Program-made: the position numbers and the translations under genes
From: Lysinibacillus sp. SGAir0095
GTDB taxonomy: Bacteria > Bacillota > Bacilli > Bacillales_A > Planococcaceae
DNA: 64,000 nt
Assembly: GCF_005491425.1 (NCBI RefSeq)
Contig: NZ_CP028083.1
Location: forward strand, 3,348,001-3,412,000
Direction: 5' to 3'
In this document: positions 25,198 through 34,665 of the stretch, piece after piece
Layout of the letters: every line of letters begins with the position of its first letter
Position numbering within the stretch: the first letter of the stretch is position 1
The notes under the pieces: model-generated
Databases searched by the model: none
Told to the model about the DNA's origin: nothing
What the model saw: only the letters and a program-made list of their open reading frames with translations

Positions 25198-26772
25198 ATG
25201 GAAATTTTTTCAAAACGAAAATTTAAACTTACAACTTTGTTTATGACTCTTATTGCAACATCCGTTCTCCTAACTACTTTCATATTATTATTCGCCTCTT
25301 ACCAATCTGAAAAGAAATCACTGACTAATACGTATCTATCTCTTAATTCTTCAAAGTCCGATAAATTAAGTAGTTCAGTTAATTTCTTATTTAAATCTAT
25401 GCGGATAAGTTTGCAGGAAACCGCTAAATTTCTTAAAGAAAATCCTGATATGACAGATGAAGAAATTCAAGAGCACCTTGAGCTTTTGAGAAAAAATAGT
25501 CGATTCTTCAATTCTTTATCATGGATCGATGAAGCTGGTTTGGTTCGCGATATTGCGCCTATCACCGTCGGACTAAAGGGTGAATATATTTCAGGGATTA
25601 CAAAAGATGTAGTTGATGCAAAAAAGCCGATGTTAACAGCACCATATAAGGCACCTAGTGGTCGAATGATTGTATTAATGAGTGAACCCTTTTTTGATAG
25701 TGATGGAAATTATAGAGGTATAATAGGTGGCTCGATTTACTTACACAAACAAAACGTTCTTAATGAAATTCTTGGGAACGATATCATTGATGAAAATGGT
25801 TCTTATTACTATGTAATCGGTCCGAACGGTGAACTATTGTTTCACCCTGATTCAAAACGAATCGGAGATATTATAACAGGCAATCCCATTATTTCGAAGC
25901 TTATACAGGGACAAAGTGGAATAGAAAGTGTGACAAATACTAAAGGTGTACCAATGTTGGCAGCATATAGCTATATTCCTGAAATTGGCTGGGGAGTAGT
26001 ACAACAGACACCGGTTTCCTATGTGGATGGACTATTAAAAAAACATATTCAAAATCTTCTCTTAACAATTTTGTTCCCTTTTATCATTTTACTTGTTGTT
26101 TCTCTAAGTTTTGCTAGAAAGCTGGCTAAACCGTTTATCGATTTAGCAGATGTTGTCAATCAATTTAGTAGTGATCAGAAAATTCAACCTCCTGTTTTTA
26201 AATCACATTGGAATCGGGAAGCCGATCTTTTAACCAAGAGTCTGATTATTGCCATAGAAGCGGTTGAAAATAATAACAACTTATTAATAGAAGAAGCCAT
26301 GACAGATGCATTAACTGGTTTGCCTAATCGAAAGAAACTTAATAAAGTAATGTCCTATATTGCTCATGACGGACAACTATTCTCTTTAGTTGCTATCGAT
26401 ATTGATCGTTTTAAAATCATCAACGATACTTATGGACATCAAGCCGGAGATGAAGTCCTAAAGTTTCTAGCGAAAACCGTTCAGTCATTACTACAAAAGA
26501 AAGACTGCTTTTTCCGTTTTGGCGGGGAAGAATTTATTCTATTACTTCCAGAAACCAAAGCTTTGGAAGCCTATTATCTTACAGAAAAAATTCGAACTAC
26601 AATAGCCAATACCATAAGTCCGGTCGGTAAACCAATCACCATTTCCAGTGGAATATCCGAATTCCCATTCCATTCCGATTCATTAGACGAATTGTTTTTA
26701 TTTGCAGATAAAGCCCTATATCTATCCAAAGAAAATGGCAGAAATAAAACAACAATATGGGAACACGATTAG
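25198..26772 (+). CDS. Membrane diguanylate cyclase with extracellular Cache sensor
   Basis: A 524-residue protein: TM1 (about 13-36), an extracellular double-Cache-like sensor (about 45-285, with RDIAPITVGLKGEYISG and VIGPNGELLFHPDS), TM2 (about 287-307), and a GGDEF-type catalytic domain (about 360-520). The active site is FRFGGEEFILLL, and DRFKIINDTYGHQAGDEVL is also intact, so it should make cyclic di-GMP. An inhibitory I-site RxxD is not obvious before GGEEF. ATG 25198 has AGGAT 7 bases upstream; the longer frame from 25144 has no ribosome binding site. Confidence 0.88.
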   Translation: MEIFSKRKFKLTTLFMTLIATSVLLTTFILLFASYQSEKKSLTNTYLSLNSSKSDKLSSSVNFLFKSMRISLQETAKFLKENPDMTDEEIQEHLELLRKNSRFFNSLSWIDEAGLVRDIAPITVGLKGEYISGITKDVVDAKKPMLTAPYKAPSGRMIVLMSEPFFDSDGNYRGIIGGSIYLHKQNVLNEILGNDIIDENGSYYYVIGPNGELLFHPDSKRIGDIITGNPIISKLIQGQSGIESVTNTKGVPMLAAYSYIPEIGWGVVQQTPVSYVDGLLKKHIQNLLLTILFPFIILLVVSLSFARKLAKPFIDLADVVNQFSSDQKIQPPVFKSHWNREADLLTKSLIIAIEAVENNNNLLIEEAMTDALTGLPNRKKLNKVMSYIAHDGQLFSLVAIDIDRFKIINDTYGHQAGDEVLKFLAKTVQSLLQKKDCFFRFGGEEFILLLPETKALEAYYLTEKIRTTIANTISPVGKPITISSGISEFPFHSDSLDELFLFADKALYLSKENGRNKTTIWEHD

Positions 26773-26873
26773 GAACAAAGTTTTCCATTTTAAAAAAAGT
26801 AGCACTATTTCCCATTGGTAAGCCGTTTTCCCTTTACTAAAAAAGAAATAAGCCCTTGTTCTCTATATTGTTA

Positions 26874-26906
26874 AAAGCAGCCACGTATTGTGACTGCTTT
26901 CATTTT
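26874..26906 (+). terminator. Terminator after the diguanylate cyclase gene
   Basis: An 11-bp stem (26874-26884 and 26890-26900, one G:U) with a 5-base loop and CATTTTTT. It separates convergent genes and could work in both directions. Confidence 0.7.
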
Positions 26907-28607
26907 TTACAGTTTAAAATGCTGGATGCTGTGTTGTAATATTACTGCTTTTTCCCCTAAATCCTTCGATACACTATTGATTTCTTCGATTGTCGCTACT
27001 TGTTCTTGAACTGCTCCGCTCACTTCTGCTGCAATAGCAGCTGTACTTTGAGAATTCGTTGACACTTGACTTATAGATGCTGCAACTTGTTCTGCAGCTG
27101 CCGAGATTTCTTCGGTAACAGAAGAGATATCCGTTACTTGATCGGTGATATCGGTAATGGCCAAATGGATTTGCTCAAATGCGTCTCCCGCTTCTTTAAT
27201 GAGCTCTACACCATCATGGGCATTCGCTAAGCTATAACCAACAGCTTGTTGAACTGTTTTTGCATCTCCTACAATTTCCTGTGTTAAGCCAACAATTTGA
27301 GTAGCCGATGCTTTTGATTCCTCTGCTAATTTACGAACCTCATCTGCTACAACAGCGAAGCCTTTCCCATGTTCTCCTGCACGTGCCGCTTCAATCGCTG
27401 CATTCAATGCCAGTAGATTTGTTTGCTCTGTGATGCCTGTAATGACAGTCGAGATATTACTAATTTCATTAATTTGAGTTGTCAGCTTGTTGATTAGCTT
27501 TGTGACTTGCTCTGAAGATTGGTAGATCACTTGCATCTGATTTCGCGCATCACCAACAGTTTGTCCACCGGATTTTGCAACAGCTTTCGTACTGATTGCT
27601 TTTTCTTGTAAAGTGGTTGTTGCCTCTGCAATACGTTGTACTCCACTTGCTGTCTCAGCCATAGCAGAAGCACTTTCATTTGAAGACAATGCATTATCTT
27701 CCACAGCTTGTGCAGTACTTTCAACATTCTTAGAAACAGACTGTGATAGATTATTTACTGCATCCGTGCTTGCTAATAATTCTTCTGCTGAAGATGCAAG
27801 TAATGTCGCATTATCATTCGTATTTTGAATAACAGAACGCAAAGAAGCTTTCATTTCGTTAAAGGAATCTACCAATGTTTTAATTTCATCTTTTGAATGA
27901 ATTTTTATATCCTTTTGTGATAAATCCCCTTCCGAAACAACCTTAACCGCCTCTGAAACACGTTTTACTGGATATGTAATCATGCGGTTTAAAATTAACA
28001 CGATCCCAACACTTACTAAAACTGAAATAATGATGACTGCAATAATGAAATTACTTCCCTTTTTCGCCTCATTCGCTGCCTCGTCTTTTACTGAATTAAT
28101 AATCTCATATTCTCTCACTTGCATTTCTTCAATTGTGTTTACAAGTAATGTACTTGCATCATATGCTTCTACTAATACAATCTCTGTAGCTCTTTGTGTA
28201 TCTCCATTTTGAACTTCAGCAATTAATTCATGTCCCAGGTCGATTAACTGGTTTTCATACTCAATTGCTGTTTGAATTTTTTCATTAAATTCCTTATGAG
28301 CATTAATTTCTTGTAAGTCAACTAGGAAACCTGATACCTCATCAAGTCGTTGTTCTAGTAATTCCAACTGTTTTGATGAATCTTCCAATATGTATGAGCG
28401 CATTTGTAACTGTTGTAATGGTACATAGCGTCGAATGTCATTTATGACAGCAAGTTGTTTGATATTGTCCTCAATTACTCTTTCATATTCCTTGTTTACA
28501 TGGTTTAAACTATAGATACTAGTTCCACCGATTATTATCATTAAAATAATAACGGCTGAAAATGAAGCTAGCATTTTTTTTGCAATGCTCAAAGTATTTT
28601 CCTCCAA
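26907..28607 (-). CDS. Methyl-accepting chemotaxis protein with 4-helix-bundle sensor
   Basis: A 566-residue transmembrane chemoreceptor: TM1 (about 9-31), an extracellular helical sensor (about 35-188) of the 4HB_MCP type, TM2 (about 189-209), HAMP (about 210-262) and a long cytoplasmic signalling helix pair. The tip contains the invariant [21 protein letters not shown] and [18 protein letters not shown]. It would control CheA at the cell pole. Ligand unknown. The nearby CheR is encoded with a kinase rather than with this gene. Confidence 0.92.
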   Translation of the reverse strand: MEENTLSIAKKMLASFSAVIILMIIIGGTSIYSLNHVNKEYERVIEDNIKQLAVINDIRRYVPLQQLQMRSYILEDSSKQLELLEQRLDEVSGFLVDLQEINAHKEFNEKIQTAIEYENQLIDLGHELIAEVQNGDTQRATEIVLVEAYDASTLLVNTIEEMQVREYEIINSVKDEAANEAKKGSNFIIAVIIISVLVSVGIVLILNRMITYPVKRVSEAVKVVSEGDLSQKDIKIHSKDEIKTLVDSFNEMKASLRSVIQNTNDNATLLASSAEELLASTDAVNNLSQSVSKNVESTAQAVEDNALSSNESASAMAETASGVQRIAEATTTLQEKAISTKAVAKSGGQTVGDARNQMQVIYQSSEQVTKLINKLTTQINEISNISTVITGITEQTNLLALNAAIEAARAGEHGKGFAVVADEVRKLAEESKASATQIVGLTQEIVGDAKTVQQAVGYSLANAHDGVELIKEAGDAFEQIHLAITDITDQVTDISSVTEEISAAAEQVAASISQVSTNSQSTAAIAAEVSGAVQEQVATIEEINSVSKDLGEKAVILQHSIQHFKL

Positions 28608-28858
28608 TTACTAATTTATTACTATAATACATACCTTTTCATATTATAATAGAATCATTTTTGTATACAATCAACTTATCTGCTCAATTGTATCTATAAA
28701 TCTGTTAAATATAATAGTAATTGGTCCTAATATTTTCCCTTTTATTAACTCGCTACAATGGTAATTTAATATTATTTTGAAAACAATTGTATAATTTTGT
28801 AATTCATTCACTTATACTTTAAGTAGTTATGACTATTTGAAAATTAGGAGGATGTAAG

Positions 28859-29230
28859 ATGCAACTTGGTTCATTTTCTATCAGTTTAAATGTAAAAGAT
28901 ATTAACGCTTCAAAAGCTTTTTATGAGAATCTTGGGTTTAATGATCTAGGAGGAGATATTACACAGAATTGGCTCATTATGAAGAATGGAGATTGTGTTA
29001 TCGGTCTGTTCCAAGGAATGTTTGAAAAGAACATTATGACATTTAACCCCGGTTGGAATCAAAATGCTGAAAATCTTGATTCCTTTACAGATGTTCGTGA
29101 GCTACAAAAACAGCTTAAGCAAAAAGGCATTAAAATTTTAACTGAAGCTGATGAATCAACTGAAGGACCAGGATATTTCACAATCGAAGATCCAGATGGC
29201 AATCCTATTCTTATTGATCAACATAGATAA
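28859..29230 (+). CDS. VOC-family (glyoxalase-like) small protein
   Basis: A 123-residue single-module VOC protein with [23 protein letters not shown] at the start and the C-terminal [19 protein letters not shown] carrying the Glu metal-ligand strand. AGGAGG lies before ATG 28859. Similar Bacillus proteins are annotated as fosfomycin-resistance-like or glyoxalase-like, without known substrates. Monocistronic. Confidence 0.85.
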   Translation: MQLGSFSISLNVKDINASKAFYENLGFNDLGGDITQNWLIMKNGDCVIGLFQGMFEKNIMTFNPGWNQNAENLDSFTDVRELQKQLKQKGIKILTEADESTEGPGYFTIEDPDGNPILIDQHR

Positions 29231-29319
29231 TCTTCCGGTTTGGCTAATAAGCAGCATGAAACAATTAAAGTTTTCATGACCCAATGTAGAATAATTTGAG
29301 TGAAACTTTGTCATAAGTA

Positions 29320-29356
29320 AAAGGAGGTGTTTCATATAGTGGAAACACCTCCTTTC
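29320..29356 (+). terminator. Terminator after the VOC gene
   Basis: A perfect 14-bp stem AAAGGAGGTGTTTC (29320-29333; complement 29342-29355). The T tail is short (CTTCGTTTG). Confidence 0.75.
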
Positions 29357-29419
29357 TTCGTTTGAAGTAATTTAGTTTTCAATCGTTTATAGTCTGACTT
29401 TTGCTAAGTCACTTTTATT

Positions 29420-32400
29420 TTATATCGTTAATATTTCTCTTATATCTTCTTCCGTTAAAGAGGTTTGAGTTTTTCCATCGGAATCAACAATCTCCGAAAT
29501 GAGGTCTCTCTTTTTTGCTTGGAGTACATTCATCTTTTCTTCAATTGTCCCCTTTGCCACCATCTTAATCACTTGTACATCATTTTTCTGACCCATTCGA
29601 TAGGCACGGTCTGCGGCTTGATCCTCTACTGCTGGATTCCACCACAAATCATATAAAATGACCGTATCTGCTCCAGTCAGGTTTAAACCCGTTCCACCAG
29701 CTTTTAATGAGATTAAAAAAAGATCCTGCTCCCCATCATTAAAACGATTACACAAATCTACTCTTTCTTCAGAAGGTGTTTTTCCATCGAGATAGAAATA
29801 GCTTTGTCCATGCATCGTCAGTTCTCTCCCTATTAGTTCAAGCATTTTAGTAAATTGAGAGAAAATCAAAACTCGTCTTCCCGATAGTCGAGACTCCTCT
29901 AAAATTTGCATAAGCTGTTCAAACTTTGCCGAACCACCTTTATATCCATCAACAAACAAAGCGGGATGACAACAGATTTGGCGTAATCTTGTTAGACCTG
30001 CTAAAATCCGAATTCGATTCTTTTGGAATGTTTGTTTATCAAGATGCTTTAACGTATCATGTCGGAGCTTGGCTAACATGGCTGTATAGAGCTTCTTTTG
30101 TTCTGGAAGCAGCTCGGAAATATCAAGATGCTCATGTTTTTCAGGCAACTCCGGCAACACGTCAAATTTAACACGGCGGAGTAAAAATGGCCGAACACGA
30201 CGGGCAATCGACTTTCTTGTTAGATGACTGTATTCCTCAAGCCCTTGGAAAAGCTGAGGGAATACGACATGATAGATGGACCATAGCTCTTCAAGTGAAT
30301 TTTCCACCGGTGTTCCAGTTAAGCCAAATCGATTTTTCGCCTGGATTTTCTTAACAGTTCTAGCTGTTTGCGTATAAGGGTTTTTAAAGCTTTGTGCTTC
30401 GTCATAAAAAACCGTATGAAAGGATTGTTTCTCATACCATTTACTGTCCCGACGCAGTAGTGGATAGGATGTGATAATGACATCGACTTCATGTAGTTCC
30501 CTCAACAGCCTTTCTCTATCTTCCTTTTTCCCATCAATAACAATTGCTTGAAGCTCTGGTGCAAACGTAATGATTTCATGGAGCCAATTATACGTTATAG
30601 ATGATGGACAAACGATTAAAACAGGAAGTTTTTGTTCACGTATACTTGCTAGCTCCGAAACGATAAACGTAATACTTTGCAAAGTCTTCCCGAGACCCAT
30701 GTCATCTGCCAGCACTCCGCCAAAACCGTAACTTGCCAGTGCCTTCATCCATTTAAATCCTTGCTTTTGGTAATCCCTTAGAATAGGATGTAAATTTTCA
30801 GGCACAGTAAACTCTAAGTTGGATGGCTGCAGTAATTGATCAACAAACTGACGGAAGGATTCTTCGGGAGAAAACACTTCACTTTCATCCATCAAATCAA
30901 GAAACTTTAGCCCTTCTAGAATTGGCATATTTAAACTAGCTTCAAAATCATCTTCTTGAGCAGGTATTGCCGATAGAAAACGACGAATCTCCTCCATTTC
31001 CCTAGTTTGCAGTGATAGCAAGGAGCCACTGGGAAGTCGATAGTATTTTTGTTTGATTTCAAGTGCTTTTAAGATTTCCTTTATGTGCTTGTCGGCAATA
31101 CCGTCCATCTCAAACTTAAACTCCAGCCAATCAGTTCGTTCTTTAGGTACCTTCACTTTTATTTTCGGAAATGCATTGTCCCTCACAATACGAACACGGA
31201 CAGCAGTAGTTGCATAAACTTGGGCAAGTCGCTGAAGCTGAGGCACTGTATGATAAAGAAATTCATACTCCAATTCCTCATTTTGCATATAATACCCGCC
31301 TTCGGTTATTGTAAAGCCACTGTCCTCCATCAGTTCCAGTATTTCATCTTCTTTAGTTAGATCTCTAATAATCATGGGACCAATAGGCGTTTCTCGACTT
31401 TCCAATGGTTGAATCACGACATTTTCATAATGAAATTCAAGACCTGCAAGGAGGCGATTTTTTAAACGGTCCAAGTAAACCTTAACCACCAGTGGAGTTT
31501 TCATGAATTGTTCTGTTACCCCTCTGGATAGCTGCACATTGCCGATTTTTTTTAAACCAGGAACCACTTTTTTCATAAAGAATTCTATTTGGTCCTTATT
31601 TATGGAAATCGCATTTGATGCTGGAGTTACAATCATTTTCTTCAGTTGAACCAGTCGTTCACAATCCTGTCCATCTAACTGATAGATCTCTCCCTCACTA
31701 ATCACAACATTATAGGCATCCAAAATGATTAATTGATTAAATCCTTTCATATGGAGAAGATAGTTTTGATGATCTTCCACTAAATAAAATTGTAAAGGAG
31801 GCGGATCATTTTGAAACTTTAAGCTTGTATAGGAATAGTCACTCCTCTCCAGTGTTACAGAAGGTGCATTTAATAGTAAAGGTTTTAGACTGGGCCACGC
31901 AGATGGAGGAATAAGCAAATGTTCATTACTGATTGCATACCCGGTCATATCAGCTTTTGTTTCTAGATAAACCCTTTCGTCCTGAGCCACATGAATTAGC
32001 TGGTGAATTAATGCATCGACTTCAGCAGAAAAACATTGCAGCGCTGGATCATAGTTTGCTGTCGACGAAATAGAACTTGTTTTCCCTTCACGGACATCCT
32101 GTAAAAATTGCCGGATATTTTGCACCTTGGCAGTTGCAATATCTGCTTCAATTCCAAACAAATACTCATTCCCTAGTATCATAACTGGTTTCAAGTTAAA
32201 ACGAGCCTCAACAACTCCTCTTTTTTCAAAATGAAGCTGTTGTCCACTTTTCCTGCTGGCTTCTCGCGTAAAAAGTGTCATGAAATCATTTGTTAATTCG
32301 CGTTCCTTTTCATTATGTATATTTTCATAAGAAATTCCTTGTTTTTTCAGTTCGTAAAGTGCAATTAGAACCGCTGCAGTGTGCTGACAGCTGTGTTTAA

Positions 32401-32623
32401 TATTTGGCAACGATGGGCAGCTACAAGAAGATAGAAATTCCCCATTTTTCAGCCGCTCAATTGTCACATGGAAGTCTTCAGTTCCCTTGACGGTTGCTTC
32501 ACAAATTTCTGTTGTATGGTTGTTAATGGAAACTTTACCTGCACGATAAAAAGAGTCTCCTCTTTTAAAGGAGACGGTTCCACACATATCTTTGATGGTT
32601 TTTAAATTTATTTTAATATCCAT
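29420..32623 (-). CDS. SWIM-domain SNF2-family helicase/ATPase
   Basis: A 1067-residue DNA-dependent ATPase of the bacterial SNF2 group (B. subtilis YwqA type). An N-terminal SWIM zinc finger (about 66-85, CSCPSLPNIKHSCQH) and a long SNF2-associated domain precede the motor. Motor motifs are VLADDMGLGKTLQSI (Walker A, about 641-655), DEAQSFKNP (motif II, DEAQ), GLTGTPVENSLEELWSI (III), and LFLISLKAGGTGLNLTGADTVILYD with DRAYRMGQ (V/VI). Such enzymes remodel or translocate on DNA, often in repair or transcription recovery. Transcribed alone. Confidence 0.92.
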   Translation of the reverse strand: MDIKINLKTIKDMCGTVSFKRGDSFYRAGKVSINNHTTEICEATVKGTEDFHVTIERLKNGEFLSSCSCPSLPNIKHSCQHTAAVLIALYELKKQGISYENIHNEKERELTNDFMTLFTREASRKSGQQLHFEKRGVVEARFNLKPVMILGNEYLFGIEADIATAKVQNIRQFLQDVREGKTSSISSTANYDPALQCFSAEVDALIHQLIHVAQDERVYLETKADMTGYAISNEHLLIPPSAWPSLKPLLLNAPSVTLERSDYSYTSLKFQNDPPPLQFYLVEDHQNYLLHMKGFNQLIILDAYNVVISEGEIYQLDGQDCERLVQLKKMIVTPASNAISINKDQIEFFMKKVVPGLKKIGNVQLSRGVTEQFMKTPLVVKVYLDRLKNRLLAGLEFHYENVVIQPLESRETPIGPMIIRDLTKEDEILELMEDSGFTITEGGYYMQNEELEYEFLYHTVPQLQRLAQVYATTAVRVRIVRDNAFPKIKVKVPKERTDWLEFKFEMDGIADKHIKEILKALEIKQKYYRLPSGSLLSLQTREMEEIRRFLSAIPAQEDDFEASLNMPILEGLKFLDLMDESEVFSPEESFRQFVDQLLQPSNLEFTVPENLHPILRDYQKQGFKWMKALASYGFGGVLADDMGLGKTLQSITFIVSELASIREQKLPVLIVCPSSITYNWLHEIITFAPELQAIVIDGKKEDRERLLRELHEVDVIITSYPLLRRDSKWYEKQSFHTVFYDEAQSFKNPYTQTARTVKKIQAKNRFGLTGTPVENSLEELWSIYHVVFPQLFQGLEEYSHLTRKSIARRVRPFLLRRVKFDVLPELPEKHEHLDISELLPEQKKLYTAMLAKLRHDTLKHLDKQTFQKNRIRILAGLTRLRQICCHPALFVDGYKGGSAKFEQLMQILEESRLSGRRVLIFSQFTKMLELIGRELTMHGQSYFYLDGKTPSEERVDLCNRFNDGEQDLFLISLKAGGTGLNLTGADTVILYDLWWNPAVEDQAADRAYRMGQKNDVQVIKMVAKGTIEEKMNVLQAKKRDLISEIVDSDGKTQTSLTEEDIREILTI

Positions 32624-32754
32624 GTTTGGCTGCTCCTTTCAAGAGAGTATCTGTATTTTTACGATCAATTCTTTATCTACTTTCATTTTATCATGGAATT
32701 TAAATGTGTTCGAGAATGGGGGCCGTAAACAAAGTCATCCCACCGAATAAGCAA

Positions 32755-34611
32755 ATCGAGTAGAGGGAAAATAAATTAACTTATTTTCGCCCCTCTCACA
32801 ACACCGTACGTACGGGTCTCGTATACGGCGTTTCAATTTATATTACAGTGTGTACTTCTAAGTAACGTTCAAGAGCAGAGGGTATTCCCCTCTGTTCTAG
32901 TCTTTTATTAGACATTGCTCTTTGAACAACTTTCGATAATCCGATAAATCGATAACCTTTCCTACAGAATGTTAAGCCTTTGGCTTCTTCTTCGGGTATC
33001 CCTAATTGGATTAGCGACCGAATCTGTTTTCTTGGTACCTTCCATTGTTTCCAAATAATTACCCTTATTCTTAAGCGTAGTTTCATATCAATTTCACGCA
33101 TAGCCGTTTTCATGTTTGCAGTTCTAAAGTAATTTACCCAACCAAATATTACTTGTTTTAGTTTCAATATTCGGTAGTCTAACGGAATGCTCCAGTTTCG
33201 CTTAGTTAGTTGCCGAAGTTTCCTTTTAAATTTCTGTACTGACATTGGATGTGGTCGAACTTGATATTTCTTGTATTTTGAATCGTAATAATATCCAAAC
33301 CCCAAGAATTTCAAATCTTTTGGACGAGCGATTTTACTCTTTTCTGCATTGACTATCAACCCTAATTTCTTCTCTATAAACTTCACGACTGATTCCATCA
33401 CTCGATTTGCAGACTTCTCGCTCTTTACGAAGATAAGGGCGTCATCCGCATATCTCACGAATTGAAGCCCTCTACTTTCTAGTTCCTTGTCCAGTTCATT
33501 CAACATTATGTTACTTAACAGTGGGCTGAGGTTTCCTCCTTGCGGAGTTCCAATTGGTGTTTCTTCATATGTACCCTTTACCATGACCCCACTGACCAAG
33601 TATTTTCTTATTAAAGAAATGACATCTCCATCAACGATTGTATTGGATATAATTCGCATTAGTTTATCATGGTTGACTGTATCGAAAAATCTTTCAAGGT
33701 CAATGTCCACTATCCAATCGTGTCCATCATTCAGAAATTCGAGGCTTTTTATAATTGCCATCTCACAACTTCTATTTGGTCTGAAACCGTAACTGTATTC
33801 ACTAAACTCTTTTTCAAATATCGGGCTGAGTACTTGATGAATTGCCTGTTGAACGACCCTATCCACTACTGTTGGTATTCCCAGTTTGCGCATCTTACCA
33901 TTTTCTTTTGGGATCTCCACTCGTAAGGCAGCTTGTGGTTGGTATTTTCTAGTTCTGATGCGCTCACGTAGCTCATCCTTGTTTTCTTTCAGATACTGTT
34001 TAAGTTCATCGACCGTTATTCCATCGACCCCACTTGCACCTTTATTTCTAAAGACACATAAGTAGGCTTCATTCATATTTCGATTGCTTAGAATCTTTTC
34101 TAATAGTTGCACACTCGTTTCTCCTTTCCTCTCACGTAGTAAGTAATATCTCCATTTTGGCTATCATTTGAGATACGCTCATACTTTCACCATTAACACA
34201 TTCGGAGTCCGTCACTTACGCATTTGTGGCGTTGAAACACTATAAATTGTTCGGCCCTTCATGACCAAATGTCATTACTATGGCTTCTGCTGACTTCTTG
34301 CGACTAACCGTTTTCGACTGTATCTATATACATCCGCAAGACCTCCCAGGGTAAGACAACTACCTTTCCTCTTTTACTCGCCTGATTTACCCTACAAAGT
34401 TACGCACACCTTTTGGACTTTGACTTGTTATGGAGTCTTATCCCTTTGTATAGCCTTGGTATCAGATTTCTGTTCGTCAAGTCAAGATTTTATTCCACGC
34501 TTCCTCCAGCCCTTATCTCACGATAAGTACCTTGCGCTTCCTTAGTGGTTGGTCGATGTGTACCCCCACAGTGGACTTTCACCACCTAGATAGTTGCCAT
34601 GCCTGGCACAC
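32755..34611 (-). mobile_element. Group II intron, probably class C, with internal maturase gene
   Basis: On the minus strand the intron RNA starts GTGTGCCAGG at 34611 (consensus GUGYG) and ends CTACTCGAT at 32755. A domain V-like hairpin lies just after the ORF (about 32776-32829, with CGCCGTATACGAGA and CGTACGGTG), and a domain VI-like stem AGAGGGGCGAAAATAA follows. The 5' end abuts, without a gap, the T tract of the terminator behind the 34666-42600 gene, which is the class C target preference. The encoded protein has no endonuclease domain, also a class C trait. Boundaries rest on consensus ends only. Confidence 0.85.
32838..34112 (-). CDS. ltrA: Group II intron reverse transcriptase/maturase
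   Basis: A 424-residue intron-encoded protein lying inside the intron RNA. Reverse transcriptase blocks are clear: GASGVDGITVDELK, RPNRSCEMAI, DIDLERFFDTVNHDKL, GTPQGGNLSPLLSNIMLNELD and the catalytic FVRYADDALIF. A maturase (X) domain follows, with GWVNYFRTANMK and a basic C-terminus. No HNH endonuclease is attached, so mobility would rely on host nicks or single-stranded DNA. The frame is intact; it helps splicing and retrohoming of its own intron. Confidence 0.95.
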   Translation of the reverse strand: MQLLEKILSNRNMNEAYLCVFRNKGASGVDGITVDELKQYLKENKDELRERIRTRKYQPQAALRVEIPKENGKMRKLGIPTVVDRVVQQAIHQVLSPIFEKEFSEYSYGFRPNRSCEMAIIKSLEFLNDGHDWIVDIDLERFFDTVNHDKLMRIISNTIVDGDVISLIRKYLVSGVMVKGTYEETPIGTPQGGNLSPLLSNIMLNELDKELESRGLQFVRYADDALIFVKSEKSANRVMESVVKFIEKKLGLIVNAEKSKIARPKDLKFLGFGYYYDSKYKKYQVRPHPMSVQKFKRKLRQLTKRNWSIPLDYRILKLKQVIFGWVNYFRTANMKTAMREIDMKLRLRIRVIIWKQWKVPRKQIRSLIQLGIPEEEAKGLTFCRKGYRFIGLSKVVQRAMSNKRLEQRGIPSALERYLEVHTVI

Positions 34612-34612
34612 A

Positions 34613-34650
34613 TAAAAAAGAAGAATTCTCTTTGGAATCCTTCTTTTTTA
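34613..34650 (-). terminator. Terminator of the giant SLH exoprotein gene and intron target
   Basis: On the minus strand a 15-16 bp stem with one imperfect pair (arms 34650-34635 and 34628-34613) ends in TTTTTTAT immediately before the first intron base. Confidence 0.85.
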
Positions 34651-34665
34651 TCTTAATTGGTTATA

